Source: Trebonia sp963777905 (GTDB lineage: Bacteria > Actinomycetota > Actinomycetes > Streptosporangiales > Streptosporangiaceae). From it: a stretch of DNA of 64,000 nt. The stretch is taken from assembly GCA_963777905.1 (NCBI GenBank), contig CAVZSM010000020.1, positions 1-64,000 of the forward strand, in the 5' to 3' direction. A program made the position numbers and the translations under genes. Position 1 is the stretch's first letter; every line of letters starts with the position of its first letter. This document shows positions 34,852-42,655 of this stretch, piece by piece. The notes below the pieces were generated by a model, which was not told where the DNA came from, did not search any database, and saw only the letters and a list, made by a program, of their open reading frames with translations.

Positions 34852-35558
34852 GCGGCACCCGCCACGCCGCTCGCGACCCCGTTGCGCACTTCGACCCGCC
34901 GGTTGCACAAGGTCAGCGCCCGCTTGGGCGCCTCCTCCACGACGATGAGCGTGGTGCCGCTGTCGTGGATCCTCGCCAGCACGTCGTACACCCGCCTGGC
35001 GACCGTCTCGGCGAGGCCGAGGCACGGCTCGTCGACCGCGAGGATCTTCGGGTCGGCGGCCAGCCCGCGCGCGATCGCGACCATCTGCTGCTGCCCGCCG
35101 GAGAGGGTGCCTGCCGCCTGCTTCAGGTGCGGCTTGAGCTCGGGGAAGAGATCAACAGCCCGCCCGAACGAATCGGACCTTCTCGCCTTCCCCATGCTCC
35201 TCGTCCAGGAGTAGCAGCCGAGGATGATGTTGTCGCCCGCGGACAGGTCCGGGTACAGCTGGCGGCGTTCCGGCACCAGGGTGAGGCCCTTGCGCGCGGC
35301 CCACCGCACGTCGCCGTTCGGCGCCGGGGCGCCGAAGATCTCCACGGCGCCGCGACGGCGCACCATGCCGGTGATGCCCATCAGGATGGAGGACTTGCCG
35401 TTCCCGTTCGGCCCGGTGATCGCGCACGCGTCTCCCTCCGCGACCCGGAACGTCGCGTCGTGCACCGCCACCACGTTCCCGTACGACACCGACAGCCCGC
35501 TGACCGCCAGCGCGACTCTGCCACGACCGTCGCCCTCCTCGGCGCTCGCGGCGGTCAC
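34848..35558 (-). CDS. ABC transporter ATP-binding protein (LivF type)
   Basis: A 236-residue ATPase: Walker A GPNGNGKSS near residue 40, LSGGQQQMVAIARGL signature near 145, Walker B ILAVDEP, and VVEEA at the switch position, where a glutamate replaces the usual histidine (normally EHD/EQN in LivF). The GTG start overlaps the IlvD-type gene stop. Together with the fused LivG domain it provides the two ATPases of the importer. Confidence 0.92.
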   Translation of the reverse strand: MTAASAEEGDGRGRVALAVSGLSVSYGNVVAVHDATFRVAEGDACAITGPNGNGKSSILMGITGMVRRRGAVEIFGAPAPNGDVRWAARKGLTLVPERRQLYPDLSAGDNIILGCYSWTRSMGKARRSDSFGRAVDLFPELKPHLKQAAGTLSGGQQQMVAIARGLAADPKILAVDEPCLGLAETVARRVYDVLARIHDSGTTLIVVEEAPKRALTLCNRRVEVRNGVASGVAGAA

Positions 35559-37237
35559 GGCGCAGTCTCTCTCGGCCGCAGCACCGCCCCTTCGGGGAGC
35601 GGGCGGACCAGCCGCTGGTAGACCGACAGCCAGCCGACCTCCCGCGCCTGCGGCCTGGCCCGCAGGTCCGCCTTCCTGCGGGCCAGCTCGGCGGCCGGGA
35701 CGTCCAGGTCGGCGGTCCGGCCGGGGACGTCGATCCGGATCGTGTCGCCGTCTTCGACGAGCGCCAGCGGGCCGCCTTGCGCCGCTTCCGGGGACACCTC
35801 GCCGACCACGATGCCCTTGTTGACCAGACCGGACAGCTGCCCGTCGGTGACGACCGCGACCTCGCCGGTCAGCCCGGCGCCGTCCAGCGCGAACACCAGC
35901 TGCGAGGCCATGCCCATGCCAGGGGAGCCGGTGACGCCCTGGCCGCGCAGCACCACGACCTGGCCGGGGCGGACCTTCCCCGCGCGCACCCCGTCGAGCG
36001 CCTCGGGCGGCGACTCGAAGACGAGGGCCGGGCCGGTGAACTCGAGCCGCCGGTCGTCGGCGACCGCCAGCTTGACGATCCCGCCGTCCGGGCAGAGGCT
36101 GCCGCGGATCAGCACGATCGTGGGGCGCCGGCCGAGTGCCCGCTCCGGCGGCCTGATCACCTCGTCGCCGGCGACCGCGACGCCGGCCAGGTTCTCCGCG
36201 ACGGTCTGCCCCGAGACCGTGCGGGCGCCGGTGTCGAGGAGCCCTGCCAGCTGCTTCATGAGCGCGCGGGTCCCGCCCGCGTCCTCGAACTCCTCGATGG
36301 GCGTCTCGCCGTTGGGCCTGATCGCGCTCAGCAGCGGCACGCCGTCGGCGAGCGTCTCGAACAGCCGGTACACGTCGGCGTCCGCCTCGGCCTCGGCCGC
36401 CACCGCCTGCAGGTGCTTGACCGAGTTGATCGAGCCGCTGACCGACAAGATGGTCGTGACCGCGTTGCGGAATGCCGCCGGGGTCATGATGTCCCGCGGC
36501 TTCAGGTCCTCGGCGACCAGCTCGACGATCCGCGCCCCGGCCTCGTCGACCGCCCGCCACATCCGCTCGCTGTTCGCCCGCACCGGGGTCGAGCCCGGCA
36601 GCGCCATGCCGAGCGCCTCGCAGGCCAGGTGCATCGTGTTCGCGGTGCCGAAGCCCGCGCACACGCCGGGGCTGAGCACCGCGTGCTCGCTCATCTCGGT
36701 GAGCTCTTCGACGCTGACCCGGCCGTTCGCGACGTGCCCCGCGGCGAGGAACACGTCCTCGATGTCGCAGTGCCTGCCCCGGTAGCTCCCGCTCGCCTGG
36801 TACCCGCAGGCGACGATGATCGTCGGGATGTTCAGCCGGGCGGCGGCCATCAGCTGGCCTGGCGCGGTCTTGTCGCACGAGGCCAGGCAGATCATCCCGT
36901 CCAGCTGCGCGCCCTCCACCTGGACCTCGATGTCGTTCGGGATCAGGTCGCGGGCGGACAGGATGTACCCGCCGCGGTGCCCGGCGCTGGTGATGAAGTC
37001 GCTCGGCGCCGCGGTGCGCACCTCGAACCCGACGCCGCCGGCCAGCTCGATCGCCCGCTTGGCCCGGCGGGCGACCTCGTCCAGGTGGCTGAAGCAGATC
37101 GCGAGCTGGGACGAGGAGTTCACGATCGCGATCTTGGGCTTGACCATGTCCTCGTCGGACAGCCCGAGCGCCAGCCACATCGCCCGGCGGGTCGCCCACC
37201 GGGAGGTGCCGGGCTCGTAGTTAGATCGCAGCGTCAT
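35555..37237 (-). CDS. IlvD/Edd-family dehydratase
   Basis: A 560-residue [Fe-S] dehydratase of the dihydroxy-acid/6-phosphogluconate/sugar-acid dehydratase family. Recognisable are CDKTAPGQLMAAARL (cluster ligand Cys and substrate Lys), CAGFGTANTMHLACEALG (second Cys ligand), IRGSLCPDGGIVK, and VVTDGQLSGL near the C-terminus with the base-catalyst Ser context. The first Cys/His region reads AICFSHLDEVA, slightly unlike true IlvD, so housekeeping valine/isoleucine synthesis is unlikely. It sits between AcnX and the ABC importer with four-nt overlaps on both sides, so it should act on a product of the AcnX dehydratase or a related hydroxy acid (inference). Confidence 0.88.
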   Translation of the reverse strand: MTLRSNYEPGTSRWATRRAMWLALGLSDEDMVKPKIAIVNSSSQLAICFSHLDEVARRAKRAIELAGGVGFEVRTAAPSDFITSAGHRGGYILSARDLIPNDIEVQVEGAQLDGMICLASCDKTAPGQLMAAARLNIPTIIVACGYQASGSYRGRHCDIEDVFLAAGHVANGRVSVEELTEMSEHAVLSPGVCAGFGTANTMHLACEALGMALPGSTPVRANSERMWRAVDEAGARIVELVAEDLKPRDIMTPAAFRNAVTTILSVSGSINSVKHLQAVAAEAEADADVYRLFETLADGVPLLSAIRPNGETPIEEFEDAGGTRALMKQLAGLLDTGARTVSGQTVAENLAGVAVAGDEVIRPPERALGRRPTIVLIRGSLCPDGGIVKLAVADDRRLEFTGPALVFESPPEALDGVRAGKVRPGQVVVLRGQGVTGSPGMGMASQLVFALDGAGLTGEVAVVTDGQLSGLVNKGIVVGEVSPEAAQGGPLALVEDGDTIRIDVPGRTADLDVPAAELARRKADLRARPQAREVGWLSVYQRLVRPLPEGAVLRPRETAP

Positions 37238-37641
37238 CGCTTGGTGACCTCCACTGTTGAGTTATCAAGAAGCAGCCAGTCGCCGGTGTCGATGACCTCG
37301 CAGGGGTCGGCGTCCAGGTCAGTGATCGCGGGGACCCGGGTGACCACCGCCCCGAGCGCGGACTTGGCGGAGATGCGGCCGATGACCATCCCGATCGGGG
37401 CGGTGCCGGTCAGCCGCGTCGTCTGGAAGAACCCGGCCCAGCCTGAGGACCCCTTGGCGCTGGGGAAGACGAGGACCTTCCCGGTGAAGCACACCCCGTA
37501 CAGCTCGTGCCGTCGTTCGATGATCACGCCGCGCGCCGGGTCGATCCCGCCCCACCCGGAGATCGGCTCGTGCGATACCAGTGCCTCGCCCTCGGCAACC
37601 CCGGGGACGACAGTTCTGCCATGCAGGATGACGGCACTCAT
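37234..37641 (-). CDS. Aconitase X (AcnX) small, swivel-domain subunit
   Basis: A 135-residue swivel-like domain (DUF126) that in other proteins forms the second half of AcnX enzymes, including cis-3-hydroxy-L-proline dehydratase and phosphomevalonate dehydratase. Conserved blocks are GRTVVPGVAEGEALVSHEPISGWGGIDP, VLVFPSAKGSSGWAGFF and VITRVPAITDLD-like text, with the Gly-Ser-Ser loop. Its ATG overlaps the large-subunit stop by four nt and its stop overlaps the IlvD-type start (ATGA). Separate subunits are the usual bacterial form of one AcnX subtype. Confidence 0.88.
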   Translation of the reverse strand: MSAVILHGRTVVPGVAEGEALVSHEPISGWGGIDPARGVIIERRHELYGVCFTGKVLVFPSAKGSSGWAGFFQTTRLTGTAPIGMVIGRISAKSALGAVVTRVPAITDLDADPCEVIDTGDWLLLDNSTVEVTKR

Positions 37642-38918
37642 CGCAGGCCTCCGTTCCAACGTCCGGTAACGGCGGCGTCGACGCACTCCTCGAGCGTGCC
37701 GAACCAGGCCTCGATGCCGAGGATCGCGGGCAGGTAGTGCGCCTGCTTGGCCGAGTCGGTGGCGAACACCTTGGTCCCCTTCGGCGCGGCCCGCGACATC
37801 GCCGGGCAGGAGTCGGCGAGCACCCGGCCGCCGGCCCGCTGGATCACCTCGGTGTAGCCGCTGCGGTCCGCGACGTCCTTGAGCGCGCGCGGTGCCATGA
37901 TCCACAGCTCCGTCGACGGGGACAGCCGCTTGCCGTCGAGCGCGGCGGCGGCGCTCCGGATCTGGTCGACCGAGGCGTGCGGGCAGCCGAGCAGCACGAA
38001 GTCCACGTCCGCGGAGGTGCCGATCTCGTTGAGCGTCTCGTACATCGCCCGCCGCTCCGCCGGCCCGTAGACGGCAGGCGACGGCGGCACGGCGCCGCCG
38101 AACGCCGCCTCGACCGTGGGCTTCTCCGGCGTGATCCCGGGGATGTGGTAGAGCTCCACCCCGCCTGACGTGGCCGCCGCGGCGCCGAAGTGCTTGAGAT
38201 CGGTCAGGTCCGGCTGCCCGATAGAACCGGTGATCACCGGGTGGTCCTCGCCCGCGACCCCGCCGGCGTAGTAGCCGAGCATGCCCCAGTCCTGGAAGTT
38301 GTCGACCTGGACCCGGACGTCAACCAGATGCGTCCCGTACCGGTTCGCATCCAGGTGGTTCCCCCAGCAGGGGATCTTCCCGGTCAGCGACGCGGCGCCG
38401 GTCGAGGCGATCCCCTCGCAGTTGGTCCGCGCGCCGAGCACCGAGTTGGCGTAGATCACCGCGGAGGACTCCATCCACGCGCAGTGCTCGCCGCGCATGG
38501 GCAGGTTGCCCACCTGGTACGGGGTGCAGGTGGCGAGGATGTTCACCCCGTGCCTGCCGTAGAAGGCCTCGCCGCTGGCCTGGAGCTCGATGTTCTCCTT
38601 CGGGTAGGGCACGATACCAAGCGCGTCGGCGCCGAACCCGTGCTGCAGCTGGCACGTCGGCACCGCCATCGGCGGCACCTCGAAGTCGCCGTCGCTGTCC
38701 AGGTTGATGACCGCGAACGCCTTGTCCCAGCCGTGCTCTTTCACCAGCCGCGCCTTGACCGGCGACGGCTGGGTCATCGTCCCCGCGACATTGCGGATGT
38801 CGCACAATCGCGAGGCGTCGAGCGCCGCGCCGTACCGGAGCAGCAGGTCCATCGCGGCCGCGACGGCGGGGCCCTCGGCGCCGTCGCGCATCGCCTTCTC
38901 AGCGTCGGTGAGGAACAT
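37638..38918 (-). CDS. Aconitase X (AcnX) large, catalytic subunit
   Basis: A 426-residue catalytic subunit (DUF521). AcnX hallmarks are the MFLTDAEKAM-type start, CTPYQVGNLPMRGEHCAWMESSAVIYANSVLGARTN with cluster-ligand candidate cysteines, and the GNHLDANRYGTHLV block. DFVLLGCPHASVDQI follows and a C-terminal DSCPAMSRAAPKGTKVFATDSAKQAHYLP with a further Cys. AcnX enzymes dehydrate cis-3-hydroxy-L-proline or (R)-5-phosphomevalonate; neighbours here (no mevalonate genes) favour an amino- or hydroxy-acid substrate. The ATG shares one base with the FAD-oxidoreductase stop (TGATG). Confidence 0.9.
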   Translation of the reverse strand: MFLTDAEKAMRDGAEGPAVAAAMDLLLRYGAALDASRLCDIRNVAGTMTQPSPVKARLVKEHGWDKAFAVINLDSDGDFEVPPMAVPTCQLQHGFGADALGIVPYPKENIELQASGEAFYGRHGVNILATCTPYQVGNLPMRGEHCAWMESSAVIYANSVLGARTNCEGIASTGAASLTGKIPCWGNHLDANRYGTHLVDVRVQVDNFQDWGMLGYYAGGVAGEDHPVITGSIGQPDLTDLKHFGAAAATSGGVELYHIPGITPEKPTVEAAFGGAVPPSPAVYGPAERRAMYETLNEIGTSADVDFVLLGCPHASVDQIRSAAAALDGKRLSPSTELWIMAPRALKDVADRSGYTEVIQRAGGRVLADSCPAMSRAAPKGTKVFATDSAKQAHYLPAILGIEAWFGTLEECVDAAVTGRWNGGLR

Positions 38919-40225
38919 CAGCCGTCGTCTCCCAGGTTCGCCGCCAGCCGCGAACGCAGCCGCCCGAGGTCAATGTCGTGCACGCTGCCGTCCGGGCCCG
39001 AGGCCGCCGCCAGGTCAAGCGCGTGCGCGGCCGCCGCGCCCATCGCCGAGCACGGCCCCATCACCCGCACGCTGGACAGCGCGGCCGCGTCGCCGTCCAC
39101 GCAGCGCCCGGCCGCCACGAGGTTCGCGACAGACGGCGGGGTCATCGACCGCAGCGGCACGTAGTGCACATGGCCGGCGTCGAACATCTCCCAGACGTAG
39201 CCGTCCGACCGGTCGTGCAGCTCGATCGGCCACGCCGTCCGGGCCACGGCGTCAGGAAACGCGATACCCGCCCGGACCTCATCCACGGAAAGCTGGTGCA
39301 CCCCGCGGATCCACCGGGTCTGCCGCCGGCCGGGGAACCCGTAGGCCCGCACCCGCGCTTCGCCGAACGCCTTCGGGAACTCGGCGCGCAGCAGCGCGAT
39401 CGCGTGGTCCGCCTGGTCCCGCCCCTCGAACATCGCCCGCGAGGCGTCCAAGGGATCCAACGGCGCGTCGATGTGCGTCACGTTCAGCACCGCGGTGCCG
39501 CGGCCGGGGAAGAAGAACGCGAGCCCGCCCCTGCGCAGCAGCCCGAATTCCTCACCGCGGGCGGCGAGCACCGCGTCCACCTCGCCGGGCTCCGGCTTGT
39601 GCTCCTCGGACAGGTTCTCCACGATGACCTGCTGGCTGCCGTAGATGGGCCGCTCGGGCACCCAGCACGGCAGGCCCGCCTGCCACGTCAGGGCGGCGTC
39701 GCCGCTCGCGTCCACGAAGCCGTCGGCGCGGATCCTGAGGTTCCCGTAGCGAGTCGCCAGGCCCGCGCTGAAAACCCGCCCGTCCCGCATCACCACGTCC
39801 TGCAGCACCGCGCCGGTCACCACCTGGATCCCGAGGTCCCGCACGGTCTTTTCCAGCCAGCGGCCGAGCGCCACCTCGTTGTAGAAGACCGTCGTGGTAT
39901 GACCGCGCGAGAAGTAAAGGTCACCGGATGAGCCCAGGGCACGGAATATGTCGTCGAAAACGCCGTGCGTCAGTTGCCGGTATTCCGGGGCGTTGCCGAA
40001 TATCCCGCAGAAAAGCCCGATCAGCGAATGGACCATCTGCCCGCCGATAAGCGGCAGCGAGTCCACCAGCACCACGTCGCGCCCGAGCCGCGCCGACTCG
40101 ATCGCCGCCGTCGAGCCGGCGATCCCGGCCCCGACAACGCACACGTCGGCGCGGACTGCCTGCTCCGAGTCGCCGGACGGCCTGGTAACCGCCTCCAGCT
40201 TCAGTTCGGTAAGCGCATGCGGCAT
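38918..40225 (-). CDS. FAD-dependent oxidoreductase
   Basis: A 435-residue flavoprotein. The N-terminal dinucleotide fold is VCVVGAGIAGSTAAIESARLGRDVVLVD (about 28-55), with GGQMVHSLIGLFCG. A middle region GFVDASGDAALTWQAGLP and the FAD-binding C-terminus LVAAGRCVDGDAAALSSVRVMGPCSAMG follow. It resembles the FAD_oxidored family (PF12831, from memory) found beside tricarballylate- or sulfur-type catabolic genes. ATG 40225 is chosen since conserved sequence begins near residue 25. It is the first structural gene of the cluster; upstream lies a 34-bp perfect palindrome. Confidence 0.88.
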   Translation of the reverse strand: MPHALTELKLEAVTRPSGDSEQAVRADVCVVGAGIAGSTAAIESARLGRDVVLVDSLPLIGGQMVHSLIGLFCGIFGNAPEYRQLTHGVFDDIFRALGSSGDLYFSRGHTTTVFYNEVALGRWLEKTVRDLGIQVVTGAVLQDVVMRDGRVFSAGLATRYGNLRIRADGFVDASGDAALTWQAGLPCWVPERPIYGSQQVIVENLSEEHKPEPGEVDAVLAARGEEFGLLRRGGLAFFFPGRGTAVLNVTHIDAPLDPLDASRAMFEGRDQADHAIALLRAEFPKAFGEARVRAYGFPGRRQTRWIRGVHQLSVDEVRAGIAFPDAVARTAWPIELHDRSDGYVWEMFDAGHVHYVPLRSMTPPSVANLVAAGRCVDGDAAALSSVRVMGPCSAMGAAAAHALDLAAASGPDGSVHDIDLGRLRSRLAANLGDDG

Positions 40226-40279
40226 AACCAGGACGGTAGATTCGCGGCCGCCGCGAAACAAACAAAAGATTGTGCTGAA

Positions 40280-40313
40280 CCGCATAAACCCGGTTTATGC
40301 CGGGTTTATGCGG
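40280..40313. promoter_or_regulatory. 34-bp perfect inverted repeat between LysR and the catabolic cluster
   Basis: CCGCATAAACCCGG (40280-40293), TTTATG, then CCGGGTTTATGCGG (40300-40313): 14-bp perfect arms with a 6-nt loop. The short half GGTTTATG recurs, so CATAAACC/GGTTTATG appears three times. It lies seven nt after the LysR stop and 55 nt before the FAD-oxidoreductase start. It could be the LysR-type operator of the cluster or the LysR terminator; a loose T-rich stretch follows on the minus strand. Confidence 0.6.
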
Positions 40314-40319
40314 CCGCTT

Positions 40320-41264
40320 TCAGAGACGGCGGGCGGTTTCCACGATCAGCCGCCGCAGCCAGGCGTGCGCCGTGTCGTCCTCGTACTGGCGGTGCCACCA
40401 CAGCGCCTCGACGATCGGCTCGTGGTCGCCGGGGCATTCGAGCACCTTCAGGTCCGCCTGGGCGGCGAGCCGGGTGGCGAGCCGCTCCTGCATCAGCGCC
40501 ACCCGGTCGGTGCCCGCGACGAAGTACGGCACGGCCAGGTAGCTCTCGACCCGGACCGCGACCCGCGGCTGGATGTCGAGCAGCGCCAGCTGCCGCATCA
40601 CCGGCACCGACGGCGGCTGCCGCTGGTTGCTCCGGTAGTACGGCGCGACCCACGGCAGCCGCGCCATGTCCCGCAGCTGCAGCGTCCCGGCGTCGAGCGC
40701 CGGGTTGTTCGCGTCCACCAGGCACACCCAGCGGTCCCTGAACAGTTCCGCGGACCGGGTGTCGGGCAGCGTGAAGCCGTTGGTCGGCGGGGCGACCATC
40801 CCGTCGACGAACCGGATGGTGTCCGCGTACTCGGTGCTCAGCGATTCCCGCACCAGCCGGATGTGCAGCCGGGCACGCGGCGCCGCGGCGCCGAGCGCCT
40901 GGGACAGCGCCTCGCCCATCACCATGATGGTGTAGTCGGCCATCACGAGGGTGAACTCGCGTTCCGACGTGGCGGGGTCGAAGTCCGTGCTGGCCGCGAA
41001 CAGCCGCTCCGCGGCGGCGCACACCACCTCGACCTGCTCGGCGAGCTGCTCGCCGAGCGCGGTCAGGACGTACTCGCCGTGCTCGCGGACCAGCAGGTCG
41101 TCGCCGAAGTGCCTGCGCAGCCTGGACAGCGCGGCGCTCGCCGCGGGCTGGGTCACGCCGAGCCGCTGCGCCGCGCGCGTGACGCTACGCTCCCGGACCA
41201 GTTCCCGCAGCGCGACGAGCAGGTTCAGGTCGAGATTAGCCAGGTGAGCGACAGGGCGCGACAT
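40320..41264 (-). CDS. LysR-family transcriptional regulator
   Basis: A 314-residue LTTR: winged HTH at residues about 8-65 (LDLNLLVALRELVRERSVTRAAQRLGVTQPAASAALSRLRRHFGDDLLVR) and a periplasmic-binding-like co-inducer domain (about 90-300). ATG 41264 with AAGGG upstream is preferred to a TTG at 41279. It is in the same direction as, and just upstream of, the AcnX/IlvD/ABC cluster, so it is most likely its activator, with the inverted repeat at 40280-40313 as the candidate site. Confidence 0.92.
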   Translation of the reverse strand: MSRPVAHLANLDLNLLVALRELVRERSVTRAAQRLGVTQPAASAALSRLRRHFGDDLLVREHGEYVLTALGEQLAEQVEVVCAAAERLFAASTDFDPATSEREFTLVMADYTIMVMGEALSQALGAAAPRARLHIRLVRESLSTEYADTIRFVDGMVAPPTNGFTLPDTRSAELFRDRWVCLVDANNPALDAGTLQLRDMARLPWVAPYYRSNQRQPPSVPVMRQLALLDIQPRVAVRVESYLAVPYFVAGTDRVALMQERLATRLAAQADLKVLECPGDHEPIVEALWWHRQYEDDTAHAWLRRLIVETARRL

Positions 41265-41378
41265 GGTGCCCTTATCCAAGCCCCCGGCGGCGCGGCTGGC
41301 AATACTCCGCTCGCGCCGTTGTCCGCATCGAACGAAGATCGTTATGCGCGATCGTGGCGCCGTCGCAAACAGCCCCGC

Positions 41379-42320
41379 CTACCTGTCGAGCCTGGCCGCG
41401 GCCGTGACGTACCCGGCGAGCCGCGCCCGCCTGGCCTCATCCGGCTGGACACTCCACGAGAGCAGGGCCATCCAGCCGCAGTACAGGACCCCGAGCCGGC
41501 CGACCTCACCGGGCCCGCACGTCGGCCGGCCCTGTCCGGCCCGGATGGCCGCCATCTCGGCCACCAGGCCGGAACCGCCGCACACGACCTCGAAGTAGGC
41601 GGGCTCGAACGGCCACGGCTGGCGCCGCGGGATGGGGTCGAACAGCAGCGCCGTGAGCCCGGGCGGCGGCGCGCGGAAGACGGCGTTGCCGAAGTGCAGG
41701 TCACCGAACATCACCTCCGGCGCCGCCACGCCGGTCACCCACGCCCAGTCCGCGTCGAGGTGCCGCAGCAGAACGCCGGCTTCCGCGCACACCTGCCGCC
41801 CGCCGAGCGCCCAGTGCCTGATCGTGCCGGCGCCCTCCTCGTAGACCAGCGGCGTGTCGACGCCCGCGGCGAAGACCTGGAACCGCGCCGCGGCCGCCAG
41901 CAGCGCGGAGCACCCGGCCGCGCCCCACGCGGGGTCGTAGGCGCAGGGCAGCCGCTCGAGGACGAGCCAGGCCACGTCGAGGCCGCCGAGACCGGTGTCG
42001 CTGGCCAGCACGCGCGGGACGAGGCCGGTCGCCGCCGCCGACGCGGCCGCCATCCAGAATCGCTCCCGGAGCGTGATGTTGATCTTGACAAGCACGTCGG
42101 TGCCGTCCGGCGCCCAGGTGCCCGCGAACCAGGTTGAATGCGAGGGCTGCGGCGTGGGCGTGCGATAGGGCCGCAGGCCGGTGAGGCGGCCGGCGGTCGC
42201 CGGGTGGCGGCCGAGCTCGGCGAGCAGCACCGCGCGGACTTCGGGATCGTCGCGCAGCCGCCTGCGCAGCTGCGACCACGAAGGCGGCGGGGTCTCGTCC
42301 CACAGCTGCGGGGTCGGCAC
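41379..42320 (-). CDS. APH-like phosphotransferase family protein
   Basis: A 313-residue protein with a weak kinase-like/APH pattern: WAPDGTDVLVKINI near residue 70 (ATP-site lysine), LVLERLPCAYDPAW, and a catalytic loop MFGDLHFGNAVFR followed by LLFDPIPRR (Asp for metal binding). The motif GDLHFGN corresponds to HxDxxxxN with Asp shifted, so activity should be tested. The GTG start at 42320 is chosen from the conserved block; a longer frame extends to 42617 without support. Substrate is unknown: aminoglycosides, choline and others use this fold. Confidence 0.6.
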   Translation of the reverse strand: MPTPQLWDETPPPSWSQLRRRLRDDPEVRAVLLAELGRHPATAGRLTGLRPYRTPTPQPSHSTWFAGTWAPDGTDVLVKINITLRERFWMAAASAAATGLVPRVLASDTGLGGLDVAWLVLERLPCAYDPAWGAAGCSALLAAAARFQVFAAGVDTPLVYEEGAGTIRHWALGGRQVCAEAGVLLRHLDADWAWVTGVAAPEVMFGDLHFGNAVFRAPPPGLTALLFDPIPRRQPWPFEPAYFEVVCGGSGLVAEMAAIRAGQGRPTCGPGEVGRLGVLYCGWMALLSWSVQPDEARRARLAGYVTAAARLDR

Positions 42321-42393
42321 GCGGCCAGCCTCGCCGGCTGGCGCGCGGTGGTGCAAAGGGTTATCGCGTCCGACGGTGCCGCGCTCTTCTTTT

Positions 42394-42413
42394 ATCCCGA
42401 ACGGGCCCGTGGT
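42394..42413 (+). repeat. Second copy of the hairpin-associated 20-mer
   Basis: ATCCCGAACGGGCCCGTGGT matches 30710-30729 at 19 of 20 positions. Both copies sit in non-coding DNA at the end of a gene block. Just downstream are two 18-bp repeats of GGACTCGCCCCGCCCACC. Confidence 0.5.
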
Positions 42414-42503
42414 GACCCTGGTCCCGCTCATGCCCGGGCTCACGCCCGGCCCGCTCGCCGGACTCGCCCCGCCCACCGGACTCGCCCCGCCCACCGCCCG
42501 CCC

Positions 42504-42567
42504 CGAACGTGGTCGATGGTCCATCGTCCACCATAGAAGGTGGTCGATGGGCCATCCACGACGTTCG
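42504..42567. repeat. 64-nt imperfect palindrome upstream of the HtrA-like gene
   Basis: A 29-nt arm beginning CGAACGTGGTCGATGG (42504-42532) pairs with 42539-42567 at 25 of 29 positions around the 6-nt loop ATAGAA. It shares its GTGGTCGATGG core with 32842-32891, so it may be a dispersed palindromic (REP-like) element. Confidence 0.6.
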
Positions 42568-42621
42568 AGCAGCGGCGCGGAGCGCCGTCCCGGAGTCAGC
42601 CGGGTACGTTCGGGCAAAAAC

Positions 42622-42649
42622 TTGATTTTTTGCTCTGTAATGATGTAAT
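42622..42649 (+). promoter_or_regulatory. Promoter of the HtrA-like gene
   Basis: TTGATT (42622-42627), 16 nt, TGTAAT (42644-42649). The predicted transcription start is at about 42656, the A of the ATG, so the mRNA would be leaderless. There is no Shine-Dalgarno upstream of this ATG, which supports the idea. Confidence 0.5.
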
Positions 42650-42655
42650 CGATGT

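Noticed and set aside
35555..37237. Housekeeping ilvD
   Set aside because: The N-terminal cluster-ligand region differs from true dihydroxy-acid dehydratase and the gene is embedded in a catabolic-transport operon.
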